Positions 55,297-63,534 of a DNA stretch of 64,000 bases are shown here, in pieces. The first letter of the stretch is position 1, and every line of letters begins with the position of its first letter. The notes below the pieces were generated by a model. It saw only the letters and a program-made list of their open reading frames with translations. It was not told the DNA's origin and searched no databases. A program made the position numbers and the translations under genes. This DNA is from Sandaracinaceae bacterium (GTDB lineage Bacteria; Myxococcota_A; Polyangia; Polyangiales; Sandaracinaceae): positions 847,421 to 911,420 of the forward strand of contig JACKEC010000015.1 in assembly GCA_020633195.1 (NCBI GenBank), given 5' to 3'.

Positions 55297-56037
55297 TCAG
55301 CGATCGCCGGCGAGGGTCTCTCGCAAGAAGGCCGTGAGCTGGTCCACGACCTCCGGCGGGATCGCGTGCCCGCCGTCGAAGGGCACCCACGTGACCTGGG
55401 CGCCGCCTTCCGAGAGCCGCGCCTGGAGTCGGTCCGCCGCGGCGTAGGTCAAGAGCGGGTCCTGGCGGCCGTGGCTGAGGAAGATCGGCGGCGCGGAGCC
55501 CGCTCGCGCGATCCACGTCTCCGCGTCGACCGGGCCGCCGGAGAGCGACGCGATGCCGGCCAGCGGAGGATCCGCGCGGAGCCCGAAGTCGGTCGCGAGC
55601 ATCCCGCCCTGAGAGAAGCCCGCGACCACCGTACGCGACGGCGTGATCGACAGCTCGTCGAGGGCCGCCTGTAGATCCGCGCGCGCCGCGGGCAACCCGT
55701 CAGGGCGCTCGCGGCTTCGATCGGACGGGCGCTCGGCCAGCGAGATCGGCCACCACGCGCGCCCGTGCCCCATGTCGATCGGGGCGGCGGGGAGCGCGAC
55801 GCGGAGCTCGGGGATGCGCGCGCGCAGCTCGCGACCGAGCGGCACCAGATCGCGCCCCGGGGCGCCGTAGCCGTGCAGGAGGACCAGCAGCGGGCCGTCC
55901 CCGTCGCGCGGGCCCTCGAAGGCGACGTCGAGCGCGCGGGCGGCCGGCGCGGTCGGAGGCGCGCCGAGGCGCGGGGCGGGCTCGGGGGCGCTGCACGCGG
56001 CGAAGGCGAGCGCGACGAGCGCGAGAGCGCGACTCAC
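55297..56037 (-). CDS. Carboxylesterase/phospholipase-type alpha/beta-hydrolase lipoprotein
   Basis: 246 residues. The signal (ALALVALAFAACSA) carries a lipobox-like AAC. The catalytic elbow is GFSQGGMLA (Ser in GFSQG), with Asp in HGRQDPLL and His in DGGHAIPPE, and LLHGYGAPGRDL forms the oxyanion strand. This matches the phospholipase/carboxylesterase (lysophospholipase) family. The GTG at 56037 overlaps the MlaD-type stop (GTGA), so it may act on lipids handled by that transporter. Confidence 0.85.
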   Translation of the reverse strand: MSRALALVALAFAACSAPEPAPRLGAPPTAPAARALDVAFEGPRDGDGPLLVLLHGYGAPGRDLVPLGRELRARIPELRVALPAAPIDMGHGRAWWPISLAERPSDRSRERPDGLPAARADLQAALDELSITPSRTVVAGFSQGGMLATDFGLRADPPLAGIASLSGGPVDAETWIARAGSAPPIFLSHGRQDPLLTYAAADRLQARLSEGGAQVTWVPFDGGHAIPPEVVDQLTAFLRETLAGDR

Positions 56038-57176
56038 TCCGAGGGCTCCTCCGAGGCCTCCTCCGGGGTCGAGGTCTCCGTCCGGGGCTCGGGCGTGGGC
56101 GGCTGCCCGCGGGGCGCGTCCTCGCGGATCGAGTAGCGCACGAGCGAGCGCAGGATCTCGTTGCGCTGCAGGTTGCCGACGAGGCGCTTGATGTCCTCGT
56201 AGATCGACGGGTCGACGAGCAGGCCGCCGATCGTGCCCCGGCCGGCGCGCACGTCCGCGACGATCGCCCGCAGGTCCGCGCTCATGGCGTTGAGGTTGGT
56301 GATCAGGCCGCCCGCCTCGTCGCCGTAGAGGAGCTCGTGGGCGTTGTTGTCGCCGGTCCGGATGTCCCGGAGGATCGTCGCGATCTCGCCGACCGCGGTG
56401 GCCGCGTTCGCGAGCACCGTCGCGAGCTGGGAGCCGTAGATCACCTCGTGGGCCGAGCCGTCGCCGTGCTCCACCTCGCCCACGATGCGGCGCACGCCGC
56501 GCATCGTCTGGTTCAGCTCGCTGGAGGTGTCGCGGAGGCTGACGAGCGCCTGCTGCACGCTGTCCGCCATCTGAGGATCGGTGAGGAGGCGCCGCACCGT
56601 GCCGTCGTTCTCGTGCACGAGCGCGGTGATCAGGTTCAGGTTGTGGACGATGTCGCGCAGGTCCTGCTGCACCTGCTCGTCGTCGAGCGTGTTCGCGAGG
56701 CCGCCGGTGATCCTGTCGATGTTCGCGACGATCCCCTCGGCCTGCTCCCCCGTGTTGCCGAGGAAGCTCGTGAGGAGGGAGCGCTCCTGGGTCGGGATCA
56801 CCGAGCCCTCGTCGAGCAGGTCGCCCTGACCGACGCTCAGGTCGATGAGCTGGTCGCCGAGCAGGCCCTTGCTGCCGATGCTCGCGGTGCTCCCCTCGCG
56901 CACGAACCCCGCCGCGTCGTCCCGGACGCGGATGAACACGTGGACCTGGCCGTCGCGGCCGAACTCCACGCGATCGACCGTCCCCGCCTCGATGCCCGCG
57001 ACCCGCACGGGGCTGCCGCCGCGCAGGCCGTCGACGGACTCGAAGACCGTCTCGTATTCCTTGTGCGACGCGAAGATCGACGACTGGCCGCCGATCACGA
57101 AGATCAGGATTCCTCCGACGATCATCGTGATCGTCACGAAGATCCCCACCCGAAGCTCGCTCGAACCTTCCTTCAT
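56034..57176 (-). CDS. MlaD/MCE-family lipid-transport protein
   Basis: 380 residues. One N-terminal membrane helix (LRVGIFVTITMIVGGILIFVIGG) leads to an MCE domain at about 38-115 (YETVFESVDGLRGGSPVRVAGIEAG, VRVRDDAAGFVREGSTASIG, GLLGDQLIDLSVG). The long helical C-terminus (about 140-345) repeats NIDRITGGL-like and LRDIRTGDNNAHELL segments, and a Pro/Glu-rich tail ends the protein. MCE proteins form periplasmic rings that carry lipid. The start is 9 bases after the ATPase stop. Confidence 0.92.
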   Translation of the reverse strand: MKEGSSELRVGIFVTITMIVGGILIFVIGGQSSIFASHKEYETVFESVDGLRGGSPVRVAGIEAGTVDRVEFGRDGQVHVFIRVRDDAAGFVREGSTASIGSKGLLGDQLIDLSVGQGDLLDEGSVIPTQERSLLTSFLGNTGEQAEGIVANIDRITGGLANTLDDEQVQQDLRDIVHNLNLITALVHENDGTVRRLLTDPQMADSVQQALVSLRDTSSELNQTMRGVRRIVGEVEHGDGSAHEVIYGSQLATVLANAATAVGEIATILRDIRTGDNNAHELLYGDEAGGLITNLNAMSADLRAIVADVRAGRGTIGGLLVDPSIYEDIKRLVGNLQRNEILRSLVRYSIREDAPRGQPPTPEPRTETSTPEEASEEPSE

Positions 57177-57185
57177 GCGTGCGGC

Positions 57186-57959
57186 TCACCCACCGTAACG
57201 GAGCAGGGTCTGGATGTCGTCGGTTTCGGGCGCGTTGCCCTCGATGAAGTCCCGAACCCGCGCGTCGTCGCTGTAGCGGATTTCGTCCGGGCTGCCTTCG
57301 AAGATGATGTAGCCGCGGTCGATCATCGCGATCCTGTCGCTGACTCGAAACGCGGCCGGCATGTCGTGGGTGACCACCACGGTCGTGACGTCGTAGCGCT
57401 CGTTGAGCTCGACGATCAGGTCGACGATGTGGGCGACGGCGATCGGATCGAGGCCGGTCGTCGGCTCGTCGTAGAGGAGCACCTCGGGGCGCAGGGCGAT
57501 CGCGCGGGCCAGGCCGACGCGCTTGCGCATGCCGCCGGAGAGCTCCGCCACCTTGTGCCGCTCGATGCCCGGGAGCCCGACGTCCTCGAGGCACTCGGCG
57601 ACGCGCGCGTCGATCTCCTTCGGGGTGGGGCGGCCGTGCTCGAGCAGCGGGTAGGCGATGTTGTCCCGGACGTTGAGCGAGTCGAAGAGCGCCGCGCCTT
57701 GGAAGAGCATCCCGATGCGCCGGCGCACCTTGGCGAGCTGGCTCTGCGTGACGTTGCTGATGACCTCGCCGTCGAACTTGATGGTGCCCGAGTCCACCCC
57801 GAGCAGGCCGATGAGCATCTTGAGCATCACGCTCTTGCCCATCCCCGAGCCGCCGATGACGGTGATGGCCTCGCCCTCGTGGATCTCGAGGTTCAGCGAC
57901 TCGTAGACGACCTTCGATCCGAACGCCTTTCGGACCTGCTCGAACTCGATGAGCGCCAC
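57186..57959 (-). CDS. MlaF-type ABC transporter ATPase
   Basis: 257 residues. Walker A is GGSGMGKS (36-43), signature ELSGGMRKRVGLARA, Walker B EVLLYDEPTTGLDP, and the switch His is in VVVTHDM. The C-terminal DEIRYSDDARVRDFIEGN segment is typical of MlaF/Ttg2A, which power retrograde or anterograde phospholipid transport. It starts with GTG 57959 after GGGGTGG; a GTG two codons upstream (57965) is also possible. No MlaE permease gene is adjacent. Confidence 0.94.
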   Translation of the reverse strand: MALIEFEQVRKAFGSKVVYESLNLEIHEGEAITVIGGSGMGKSVMLKMLIGLLGVDSGTIKFDGEVISNVTQSQLAKVRRRIGMLFQGAALFDSLNVRDNIAYPLLEHGRPTPKEIDARVAECLEDVGLPGIERHKVAELSGGMRKRVGLARAIALRPEVLLYDEPTTGLDPIAVAHIVDLIVELNERYDVTTVVVTHDMPAAFRVSDRIAMIDRGYIIFEGSPDEIRYSDDARVRDFIEGNAPETDDIQTLLRYGG

Positions 57960-58037
57960 GGCCACCCCGATATAGAGCGCTCCGGGCCCGCAGCAAAGGC
58001 GACGGGCTCCGGCCCGCGTGGTACGCGAAACCACGCG

Positions 58038-58514
58038 ATGTCGTCGGCGCGGTCCATCGGTGCGCTCCTCCTCGTCGCCTCGGCGCTGCTGCTCGCGTGC
58101 GACCCCCAGCCGTCGGACGCGCGGCGGCTGCGCACCGACATCGAGCCGTTCCTCGACGAGGTCGCGCGCTTCGACGCGTGGGCGCGCCGGATGGACCTGG
58201 CCGAGTCGGCCTTCCGGTCGCGCGAGGCAATGGCGGAGGCGGCGTTCGCGCCGATCCGCGACCGGCCTCGGATCGTCGCGGCGTGGCTCGTGCGCGAGGG
58301 CCCTGGGGCGATGGAGCTGCGCCACCCCGCGGACGCGCCGACGCTGCCCGAGGACGGCTGGGTGCGCGTGCTGTTGCCCGATCACCCGCTCGACGAGGTG
58401 ACCGCGCAGCGCCGAGAGCTGCGGGTCGGCGCCGAGGCTCGCCAGCTCGTGCTGATCCGCCGGAGCCGGCCCGCGCCGGACCGGGCGACCCTGCACGTCA
58501 CGCTCGCCTTCTGA
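58038..58514 (+). CDS. Hypothetical lipoprotein
   Basis: 158 residues. The signal (SIGALLLVASALLLAC) carries lipobox LLAC. The rest is a soluble alpha/beta region (IEPFLDEVARFDAWARRMDL ... ARQLVLIRRSRPAP) with no recognised family. It is divergent from the MlaF gene (78 bases) and its 3' end overlaps the histidine kinase gene by 17 bases. Confidence 0.7.
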   Translation: MSSARSIGALLLVASALLLACDPQPSDARRLRTDIEPFLDEVARFDAWARRMDLAESAFRSREAMAEAAFAPIRDRPRIVAAWLVREGPGAMELRHPADAPTLPEDGWVRVLLPDHPLDEVTAQRRELRVGAEARQLVLIRRSRPAPDRATLHVTLAF

Positions 58515-60051
58515 TCGGGCCCAGCGTCATCCGGAAGCACGCGCCGCCGTCCTCCGGGCTCTCGAGGACGATCGAGCCGTCGTGCGCGGCGGCCACGCTC
58601 TTGACGATCGCGAGGCCGAGCCCGGTGCCGGTGCGGTCCGCGTCGGTTGTGAAGAAGCGCTCGAAGATCTTCGCCCGGTTCGCCTCCGGGACGCCGGGGC
58701 CGTGGTCGCGCACCTCGATGCCGAGCTGGGCCTCCGGCACCTGCCGCACGTGGATCTCGACCGGGAGCCCCTCGGGGGAGAAGCGCAGGCCGTTCTCGAC
58801 GAGGTTCAGGAGCGCGCGCTCGAGGTCCTCCTCGCGGCCCGACCAGCGCCGGAGCGGCGTGTGCCACGTGACGACGACCGGCTTCTCGGGCGTGTCGGTC
58901 CGCGCGACGACGCGATCGATCAGCGCGCCGAGGTCGAGCTCCTCGAGCGGCTCGACGGAGCTGTCGATGCGGCTCAGCTCGAGCAGCCGCATGACGAGGC
59001 GATCGAGGCGCTCCACGTCGAGCTCGATGTTCGCGAGGAAGCGGGCGCGCGCCTCGGGGTCGTCCGCGGCGCCCTCGCCGAGCAGCTCCGCCGCGCCCCG
59101 GATCGACGTGAGCGGGCTCTTGAGCTCGTGGGCCACGTCCGCGCTGAACTCGCTGATGTAGCGCATCCGCGAGTCGAGCTTCTCCGTCATGCGCGCGAAC
59201 GCCTCGCCGAGCTCGCGGATCTCGCCGCTGCCGCCCACCGGCACCTCGACGCGGCGCTCGCCCGCGGCGATGCGGCGCGCGGCGCGCGAGAGCTTGGAGA
59301 GCGGTCGGCTGATCGACCACGCGAGGACGAGGGTGAGCAGGAGGGTGAGGACGAGCGCGACGACGAGGACCTCGATGAGGCCCGTCCGGATCTTGTAGAG
59401 CTCGGCGAGGACGGGGCTCGTGCTGCGCGTCACGTACACGACGCCGACGACCTCGCCGCCCCGTCGGATGGGCTCGCTGATGAAGAGGAAGACGCCGGGC
59501 GCGCGGCCGCGGATGCGCGTGTACGCGTCGGGGTGGCCGGCGAGCGCGGCGCGGACCTCGCGGCGATCCGGCACGATCGGCCACACCTCCTCGGGGAGGG
59601 AGCGCGTGCTCCACATCTCGACGCGCTCCGGGCTCATCGAGGTGTCGGCGGTGTCGTCGGGCCGCGTGCTCACGCTGCGCGCGGTGTCGTACGCGCTCTG
59701 CGGGAGGATCGTGGGCGGGGGCGGCTCGGGCCCTTCGGGCGGCCCGTTCTCGTGCGAGTCGACGACCGGCGCGCCGCGGCCGTCGAGGATGCGGATCCGC
59801 GTGCGCGTCTGACGCGCCGCCGCGGTCAGGGTGTGGGCCCACGCCGGGTCGTCGAGGGGTCGTCCGTCGGCGAGCCCCGTCTCGACCATCTCGCGGGCGA
59901 GGGCCGCCTGGTTGCGCATGTCGCGCTCGAGCGAGGACAGCAGCTCGCGCTCGTAGATGCGCGCGAACTCGAGCCCGACCACGGGCACGAGGAGCACCGC
60001 GAGGTTCACGAGCAGGATGCGCACCCGAATGCGGCCGAGCTGCGCGAGCAC
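58498..60051 (-). CDS. Sensor histidine kinase
   Basis: 517 residues. TM1 (ILLVNLAVLLVPVVGLEF) and TM2 (about 249-271, VLVVALVLTLLLTLVLAW) flank a periplasmic domain of about 200 residues; a HAMP segment follows. The dimerisation helix has His308 (SADVAHELKSPLTS), and the ATPase has N-box NLVENGLRFSP, G1 VRDHGPGVP and G2 TGTGLGLAIVK. The arrangement resembles ChvG/CreC-like sensors. Its stimulus is unknown. It is encoded 6 bases after the response regulator. Confidence 0.95.
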   Translation of the reverse strand: MLAQLGRIRVRILLVNLAVLLVPVVGLEFARIYERELLSSLERDMRNQAALAREMVETGLADGRPLDDPAWAHTLTAAARQTRTRIRILDGRGAPVVDSHENGPPEGPEPPPPTILPQSAYDTARSVSTRPDDTADTSMSPERVEMWSTRSLPEEVWPIVPDRREVRAALAGHPDAYTRIRGRAPGVFLFISEPIRRGGEVVGVVYVTRSTSPVLAELYKIRTGLIEVLVVALVLTLLLTLVLAWSISRPLSKLSRAARRIAAGERRVEVPVGGSGEIRELGEAFARMTEKLDSRMRYISEFSADVAHELKSPLTSIRGAAELLGEGAADDPEARARFLANIELDVERLDRLVMRLLELSRIDSSVEPLEELDLGALIDRVVARTDTPEKPVVVTWHTPLRRWSGREEDLERALLNLVENGLRFSPEGLPVEIHVRQVPEAQLGIEVRDHGPGVPEANRAKIFERFFTTDADRTGTGLGLAIVKSVAAAHDGSIVLESPEDGGACFRMTLGPIRRRA

Positions 60052-60057
60052 TCTCCC

Positions 60058-60753
60058 TCACTCCGCTTCGGCGGCCTTGTACCCGACGCCGTGCACCGTC
60101 GCGATCGGGTCGACGCCGCCGACCGCGCGGAACTTCGCGCGGATGCGCCGGACGTGCGTGTCGATCGTCCGCTCGGTCACGAGGTTGTCGTAGCTGTAGG
60201 CGCGCTGCATGAGCTGCCCGCGCGAGAGCACGATGCCCGGGCGCTCGAGGAGCGCGCTGAGCAGGCCGAACTCGGTCGGGGTGAGCGGGATCGGCTCGGC
60301 GCCCCAGCGCACGTCGTGGCGCTCGGGATCGATCGCGATCTTGCCGTGGGTGAAGCGCTTCTTGGGCGCCTCCTCCTCGGGGGCGTCGTCGGTCCGGCGC
60401 AGGACCGCCTTCACGCGCGCCACGAGCTCGCGGGGGGAGAAGGGCTTGGTGAGGTAGTCGTCGCCGCCGAGCTCGAGGCCGAGCACGCGATCGATCTCGT
60501 CGCTGCGCGCGCTGAGGAAGAGGATCGGCACCTTGCTCGTCGCGCGGACGCGCCGGCACAGCTCGAGGCCGTCCATCCCCGGCAGCATCACGTCGAGCAC
60601 CACCAAATCGAACGCGTCCTTGCGCGTGAGCGCGTCGAGCGCGGCGGCGCCGTCGTCCACCGCGCTGACGCGGAACCCCTCGCGCTCGAGCGCGTACTGG
60701 ACGACCTCGCGGATTCGCGCTTCGTCGTCGACGACGAGGATGTGCCGGCTCAA
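60058..60753 (-). CDS. OmpR/PhoB-type response regulator
   Basis: 231 residues. The receiver has Asp9/Asp10, phospho-acceptor Asp54 (VVLDVMLPGMDG) and Lys in LTKPFSPREL; a winged-helix domain follows (LTPTEFGLLSALLERPG, ERTIDTHVRRIRAKF, VHGVGYKA). The start is TTG 60753, with GGGAGGT a few bases upstream; frames above it are Arg-rich and not credible. It forms an operon with the histidine kinase. Confidence 0.96.
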   Translation of the reverse strand: MSRHILVVDDEARIREVVQYALEREGFRVSAVDDGAAALDALTRKDAFDLVVLDVMLPGMDGLELCRRVRATSKVPILFLSARSDEIDRVLGLELGGDDYLTKPFSPRELVARVKAVLRRTDDAPEEEAPKKRFTHGKIAIDPERHDVRWGAEPIPLTPTEFGLLSALLERPGIVLSRGQLMQRAYSYDNLVTERTIDTHVRRIRAKFRAVGGVDPIATVHGVGYKAAEAE

Positions 60754-60806
60754 GAGACCTCCCGCGACGGAGATTAGTCTGGTTCGCTCGACTGCGCGCG
60801 CCGGTG

Positions 60807-61466
60807 TCACGGCTCGCCGAGCGACTCGTGCGCGTCCATCACCTCGCCGAGGCTCTCCACGCGCGCCCACATCTCGCTGACGATCCCGCCCACGCCCTCG
60901 GGGGCCGAGCCCGCGTAGCGCGCGAGCACGAGCTGCGACCGCAGCGCGCCGACGAGCTCGCCGAGCTCCTCGAGGGCGCGGACGTGCTTGTCCCGGAGCG
61001 CCTCGATCCGGAGCACGTTGTCCCGGTGCAGCACCGCCGTGCGGAGCGCGCGCTTGCTCGCGCCCGTGTCGCTCAGCCGGGCGACCCGCTCCTCGGCCTC
61101 GCGCCGATCGAAGCCGGGCTGCTCGAGGACCTCGTCGAGCTCGGCGATGCGCTGGAGCGCGTCGCGGACCTCGGTCCGGATCCGCTCGGCGGCCTCCTGG
61201 GAGAGGAGCACCTCGAACGGCGAGTCGCTCGCCGCGGTCACCGCCTGCGCGAGCTCGGTCTCGATCCGCGCGGCGCGATCGGTCGCGCGGCTGCGCGGCG
61301 CGGCGTCGGGGATCAGCGCGATCGGCGCCCAGATCGGCCAGAGGGGGAGGGCGATCGCCGCCGACCCGAGGCGGCGGCGCACGGGGCCACGAGACTTGCG
61401 ATATACGACCGCGGCGCACCCCGCGCCGACGATCGTGTAGAGCAGCGCGAGGTCGACGAGGCTCAT
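60807..61466 (-). CDS. Hypothetical membrane-anchored helical protein
   Basis: 219 residues. The N-terminal hydrophobic helix (LALLYTIVGAGCAAVVY) and a second patch (AAIALPLWPIWAPIALIP) precede about 150 residues of coiled helix (ELDEVLEQPGFDRREAEERV; LVGALRSQLVLARYAG). No family recognised. ATG 61466 overlaps the stop of the upstream gene (ATGA), giving coupling. Confidence 0.65.
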   Translation of the reverse strand: MSLVDLALLYTIVGAGCAAVVYRKSRGPVRRRLGSAAIALPLWPIWAPIALIPDAAPRSRATDRAARIETELAQAVTAASDSPFEVLLSQEAAERIRTEVRDALQRIAELDEVLEQPGFDRREAEERVARLSDTGASKRALRTAVLHRDNVLRIEALRDKHVRALEELGELVGALRSQLVLARYAGSAPEGVGGIVSEMWARVESLGEVMDAHESLGEP

Positions 61467-62257
61467 CGCCGGCTCCGCCGCGCGTCGTCGTAGTAGTCGT
61501 CCTGCGCGTCGTAGCCGTCGTCGAAGGACTCCATCGGCTGCTCCCAGGGCTCGGACAGCTCGCGCGAGCTCTGGATCACCTCGCGCTCGGCGCGGTCGTA
61601 GATGCCGACCGAGGAGCGCGTGGAGCGGTACACGGCGTCGGCGAAGCCGCCCTCGACGCTGCGCAGGAAGGGCACGTCCTCCGTCTGCGGGCGCACGAGG
61701 TAGGGCCGGAGGATCCAGCCGGTCTGACCGCCCGCCGCGAGGAACACGGCCACGAACGCGAGCGCCGTGGTCATCGAGTGCTTGCCGCGGCCGAGCCCAC
61801 GGAGCAGCACGCCGAGCGCGGCGAGGCCGGCGAGGCCGTAGGCGCCCGTCGCGGCCAAGGCCGACGCGTGGTAGCCGAGGCCCAGATCGAACGCGAGCCA
61901 CAGCACCGGCGCGGTCGCGAGGAGCACGAGCGCGGCGCGACCGGCCGCGGCCATCGTCAGCGCGATCACGGTGCGCAGGGGCCACGGGCGCCCGAGCGAC
62001 GCGGCGATCGCGTGGAACGCGGGGATGCAGATCACGAGCGCGCCCAGGAGCGCGATCGGGACCTTCACGGCGCCGTAGAGGATCTGCTCACTGCCGCGGA
62101 ACGAGCCGACGACGGCGCCGAAGACGGCCGCGCCGAGCCCGACCGCGGCGAGCGAGGCGAGCGCGAGGGGGCGCAGCTTCTCTTCCTCGAGACAGCGACG
62201 CGCGACCTCGCGCGGGTTGCGGAGCAAGAGGGCGATGGCGCTGGTGTCGGTCCCCAT
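61463..62257 (-). CDS. Hypothetical polytopic membrane protein
   Basis: 264 residues with about six hydrophobic segments (LASLAAVGLGAAVFGAVVG; VPIALLGALVICIPAFHAIA; RAALVLLATAPVLWLAFDLG; ALAATGAYGLAGLAALGVLL; ALAFVAVFLAAGGQTGWIL) and a soluble acidic tail rich in Asp/Tyr (DDGYDAQDDYYDD). The MGTDTSAIALLLRNPREVARR start is amphipathic. ATG 62257 overlaps the upstream stop by one base (TGATG). Related in layout to the next gene. Confidence 0.65.
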   Translation of the reverse strand: MGTDTSAIALLLRNPREVARRCLEEEKLRPLALASLAAVGLGAAVFGAVVGSFRGSEQILYGAVKVPIALLGALVICIPAFHAIAASLGRPWPLRTVIALTMAAAGRAALVLLATAPVLWLAFDLGLGYHASALAATGAYGLAGLAALGVLLRGLGRGKHSMTTALAFVAVFLAAGGQTGWILRPYLVRPQTEDVPFLRSVEGGFADAVYRSTRSSVGIYDRAEREVIQSSRELSEPWEQPMESFDDGYDAQDDYYDDARRSRR

Positions 62258-63024
62258 CACGCACCTCCCACGAGGGGCAGCAGCCCCGTCCACACGCGCC
62301 AGCCGAGGAGGATGGCGAACAGCCCGAAGCCGAGCTGGGCGATCGTCGCGACCACGCGCGTGGCGCTGTCGGCCTGCTCGAGGGCCTCGCGCAGCGTCAT
62401 CACGAGGTGGCGGAGCCCGAGGAGGCCGCCGAGGATCAGGCCCAGCGTGCCCGCGATCCCGGCCGCCTCGGCGGACGCGGAGCTCACGACGTAGAGCGCG
62501 GCGAGCGGCGCGAGCCCGGCGAGGACGAGGCCGCTCGAGGCGATCCCGCGGACCGCCGCGCCCGCCGCGCGCTCGGTGGAGAGGGGGGCGTCGAAGAGCG
62601 CGAGCACGATGTAGAGAGAGGGCAGGCCGACGAGGCCGACCGCGACGAGCGCGGCGGGGACCCCGAGCGCGTGGGTGAGCAGGGCGAGGCCGCCCTCTCG
62701 CGCGCCGAGCGCCGCGCCGTAGATCGCGGCGAGGCCGACCCCGAAGGCGGTGCGCCGGGCGAGGGCCTTGGCGTCGCCGTCGAGGGCGAGGAGATCCCGA
62801 GCCCAGCTCGGGCGAACGCGCGGCTCCTCGGGGGCCGGGGCGATCGCCGCGGGCGGCAACGGCGGATCGTCGTCGGGCTCGGGGCCCTCCGGGATCTCCT
62901 CCTCGCGCCGCGTGCGGGCGAGGAGCTCCCCGACGTCGGGCCGTTCGGGTGGATTGTGGGTGGCGGGCGGGGGAGCGGGCTCCCACTGCTCCGCGAGCGA
63001 TGCGGTGGCTTCCATGACCACCAT
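62257..63024 (-). CDS. Hypothetical polytopic membrane protein with Pro-rich N-terminus
   Basis: About 255 residues from ATG 63024 (a second ATG at 63015 is equally possible). A Pro/Glu/Arg-rich cytoplasmic start (PEGPEPDDDPPLPPA) precedes six or so hydrophobic segments (AFGVGLAAIYGAALGA; LVAVGLVGLPSLYIVLALF; IASSGLVLAGLAPLAALYVV; AGTLGLILGGLLGLRHL; GFGLFAILLGWRVW). No family recognised. It leads the three-gene coupled run to 60807. Confidence 0.65.
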   Translation of the reverse strand: MVVMEATASLAEQWEPAPPPATHNPPERPDVGELLARTRREEEIPEGPEPDDDPPLPPAAIAPAPEEPRVRPSWARDLLALDGDAKALARRTAFGVGLAAIYGAALGAREGGLALLTHALGVPAALVAVGLVGLPSLYIVLALFDAPLSTERAAGAAVRGIASSGLVLAGLAPLAALYVVSSASAEAAGIAGTLGLILGGLLGLRHLVMTLREALEQADSATRVVATIAQLGFGLFAILLGWRVWTGLLPLVGGA

Positions 63025-63096
63025 GCTGCGAGGCCGGCGAGGAGCCCCCACGCCCGAGATCGGGAACGGGCGCGGAGAAGATGTGGCGGAGGTGTG

Positions 63097-63465
63097 TCAG
63101 GAGCGGAGGAACTCGCGCGCCGTCGCCTCCTCGAGCGTGATGAGCTCGCGGGCGTCGCCGCCGTCCTCGACGGTGGAGTTGCGCTGCTGCATCGCGATCG
63201 TCGGGCTGTCGACGAGCACCGCGCGCCCCTCGTAGCCCGTGACCCGCGCCGCGACGCGCTTCATGTCCCCGAGGATCTTCGCGGCCTCCGCGTCGAGGGG
63301 ATGGAGCCCGCGCAGATCGAGGAGGACCTTGAACGCCTGACCGGCGGTCGCCTCGAGGGCGCGCGCGTGCGCCCGCGCGAGATCGCGCATGTCGCGTCCG
63401 AACACGGTCTCGCGCATCGCGAGCTTGAGCAGGCGCTCGTCCGGGTCGTACTCGACTCGCCACAT
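63097..63465 (-). CDS. STAS-like small protein
   Basis: 122 residues. The pattern WRVEYDPDERLLKLAMRETV, a helix, FKVLLDLRGLHPLDAEAAKI, then GRAVLVDSPTIAMQQ fits an anti-sigma-antagonist-like (SpoIIAA/STAS) or HK-associated fold; the phosphorylatable Ser is not obvious. Its GTG/ATG start at 63465 is the first reasonable one. It might bind a partner of the downstream membrane proteins. Confidence 0.65.
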   Translation of the reverse strand: MWRVEYDPDERLLKLAMRETVFGRDMRDLARAHARALEATAGQAFKVLLDLRGLHPLDAEAAKILGDMKRVAARVTGYEGRAVLVDSPTIAMQQRNSTVEDGGDARELITLEEATAREFLRS

Positions 63466-63534
63466 CGCCGTGGCCTCAGGGGGTTCGACGGAGGGCGCCG
63501 AGGCCGCGCGAGACGCGACCTCGGCCGAGCCCGT

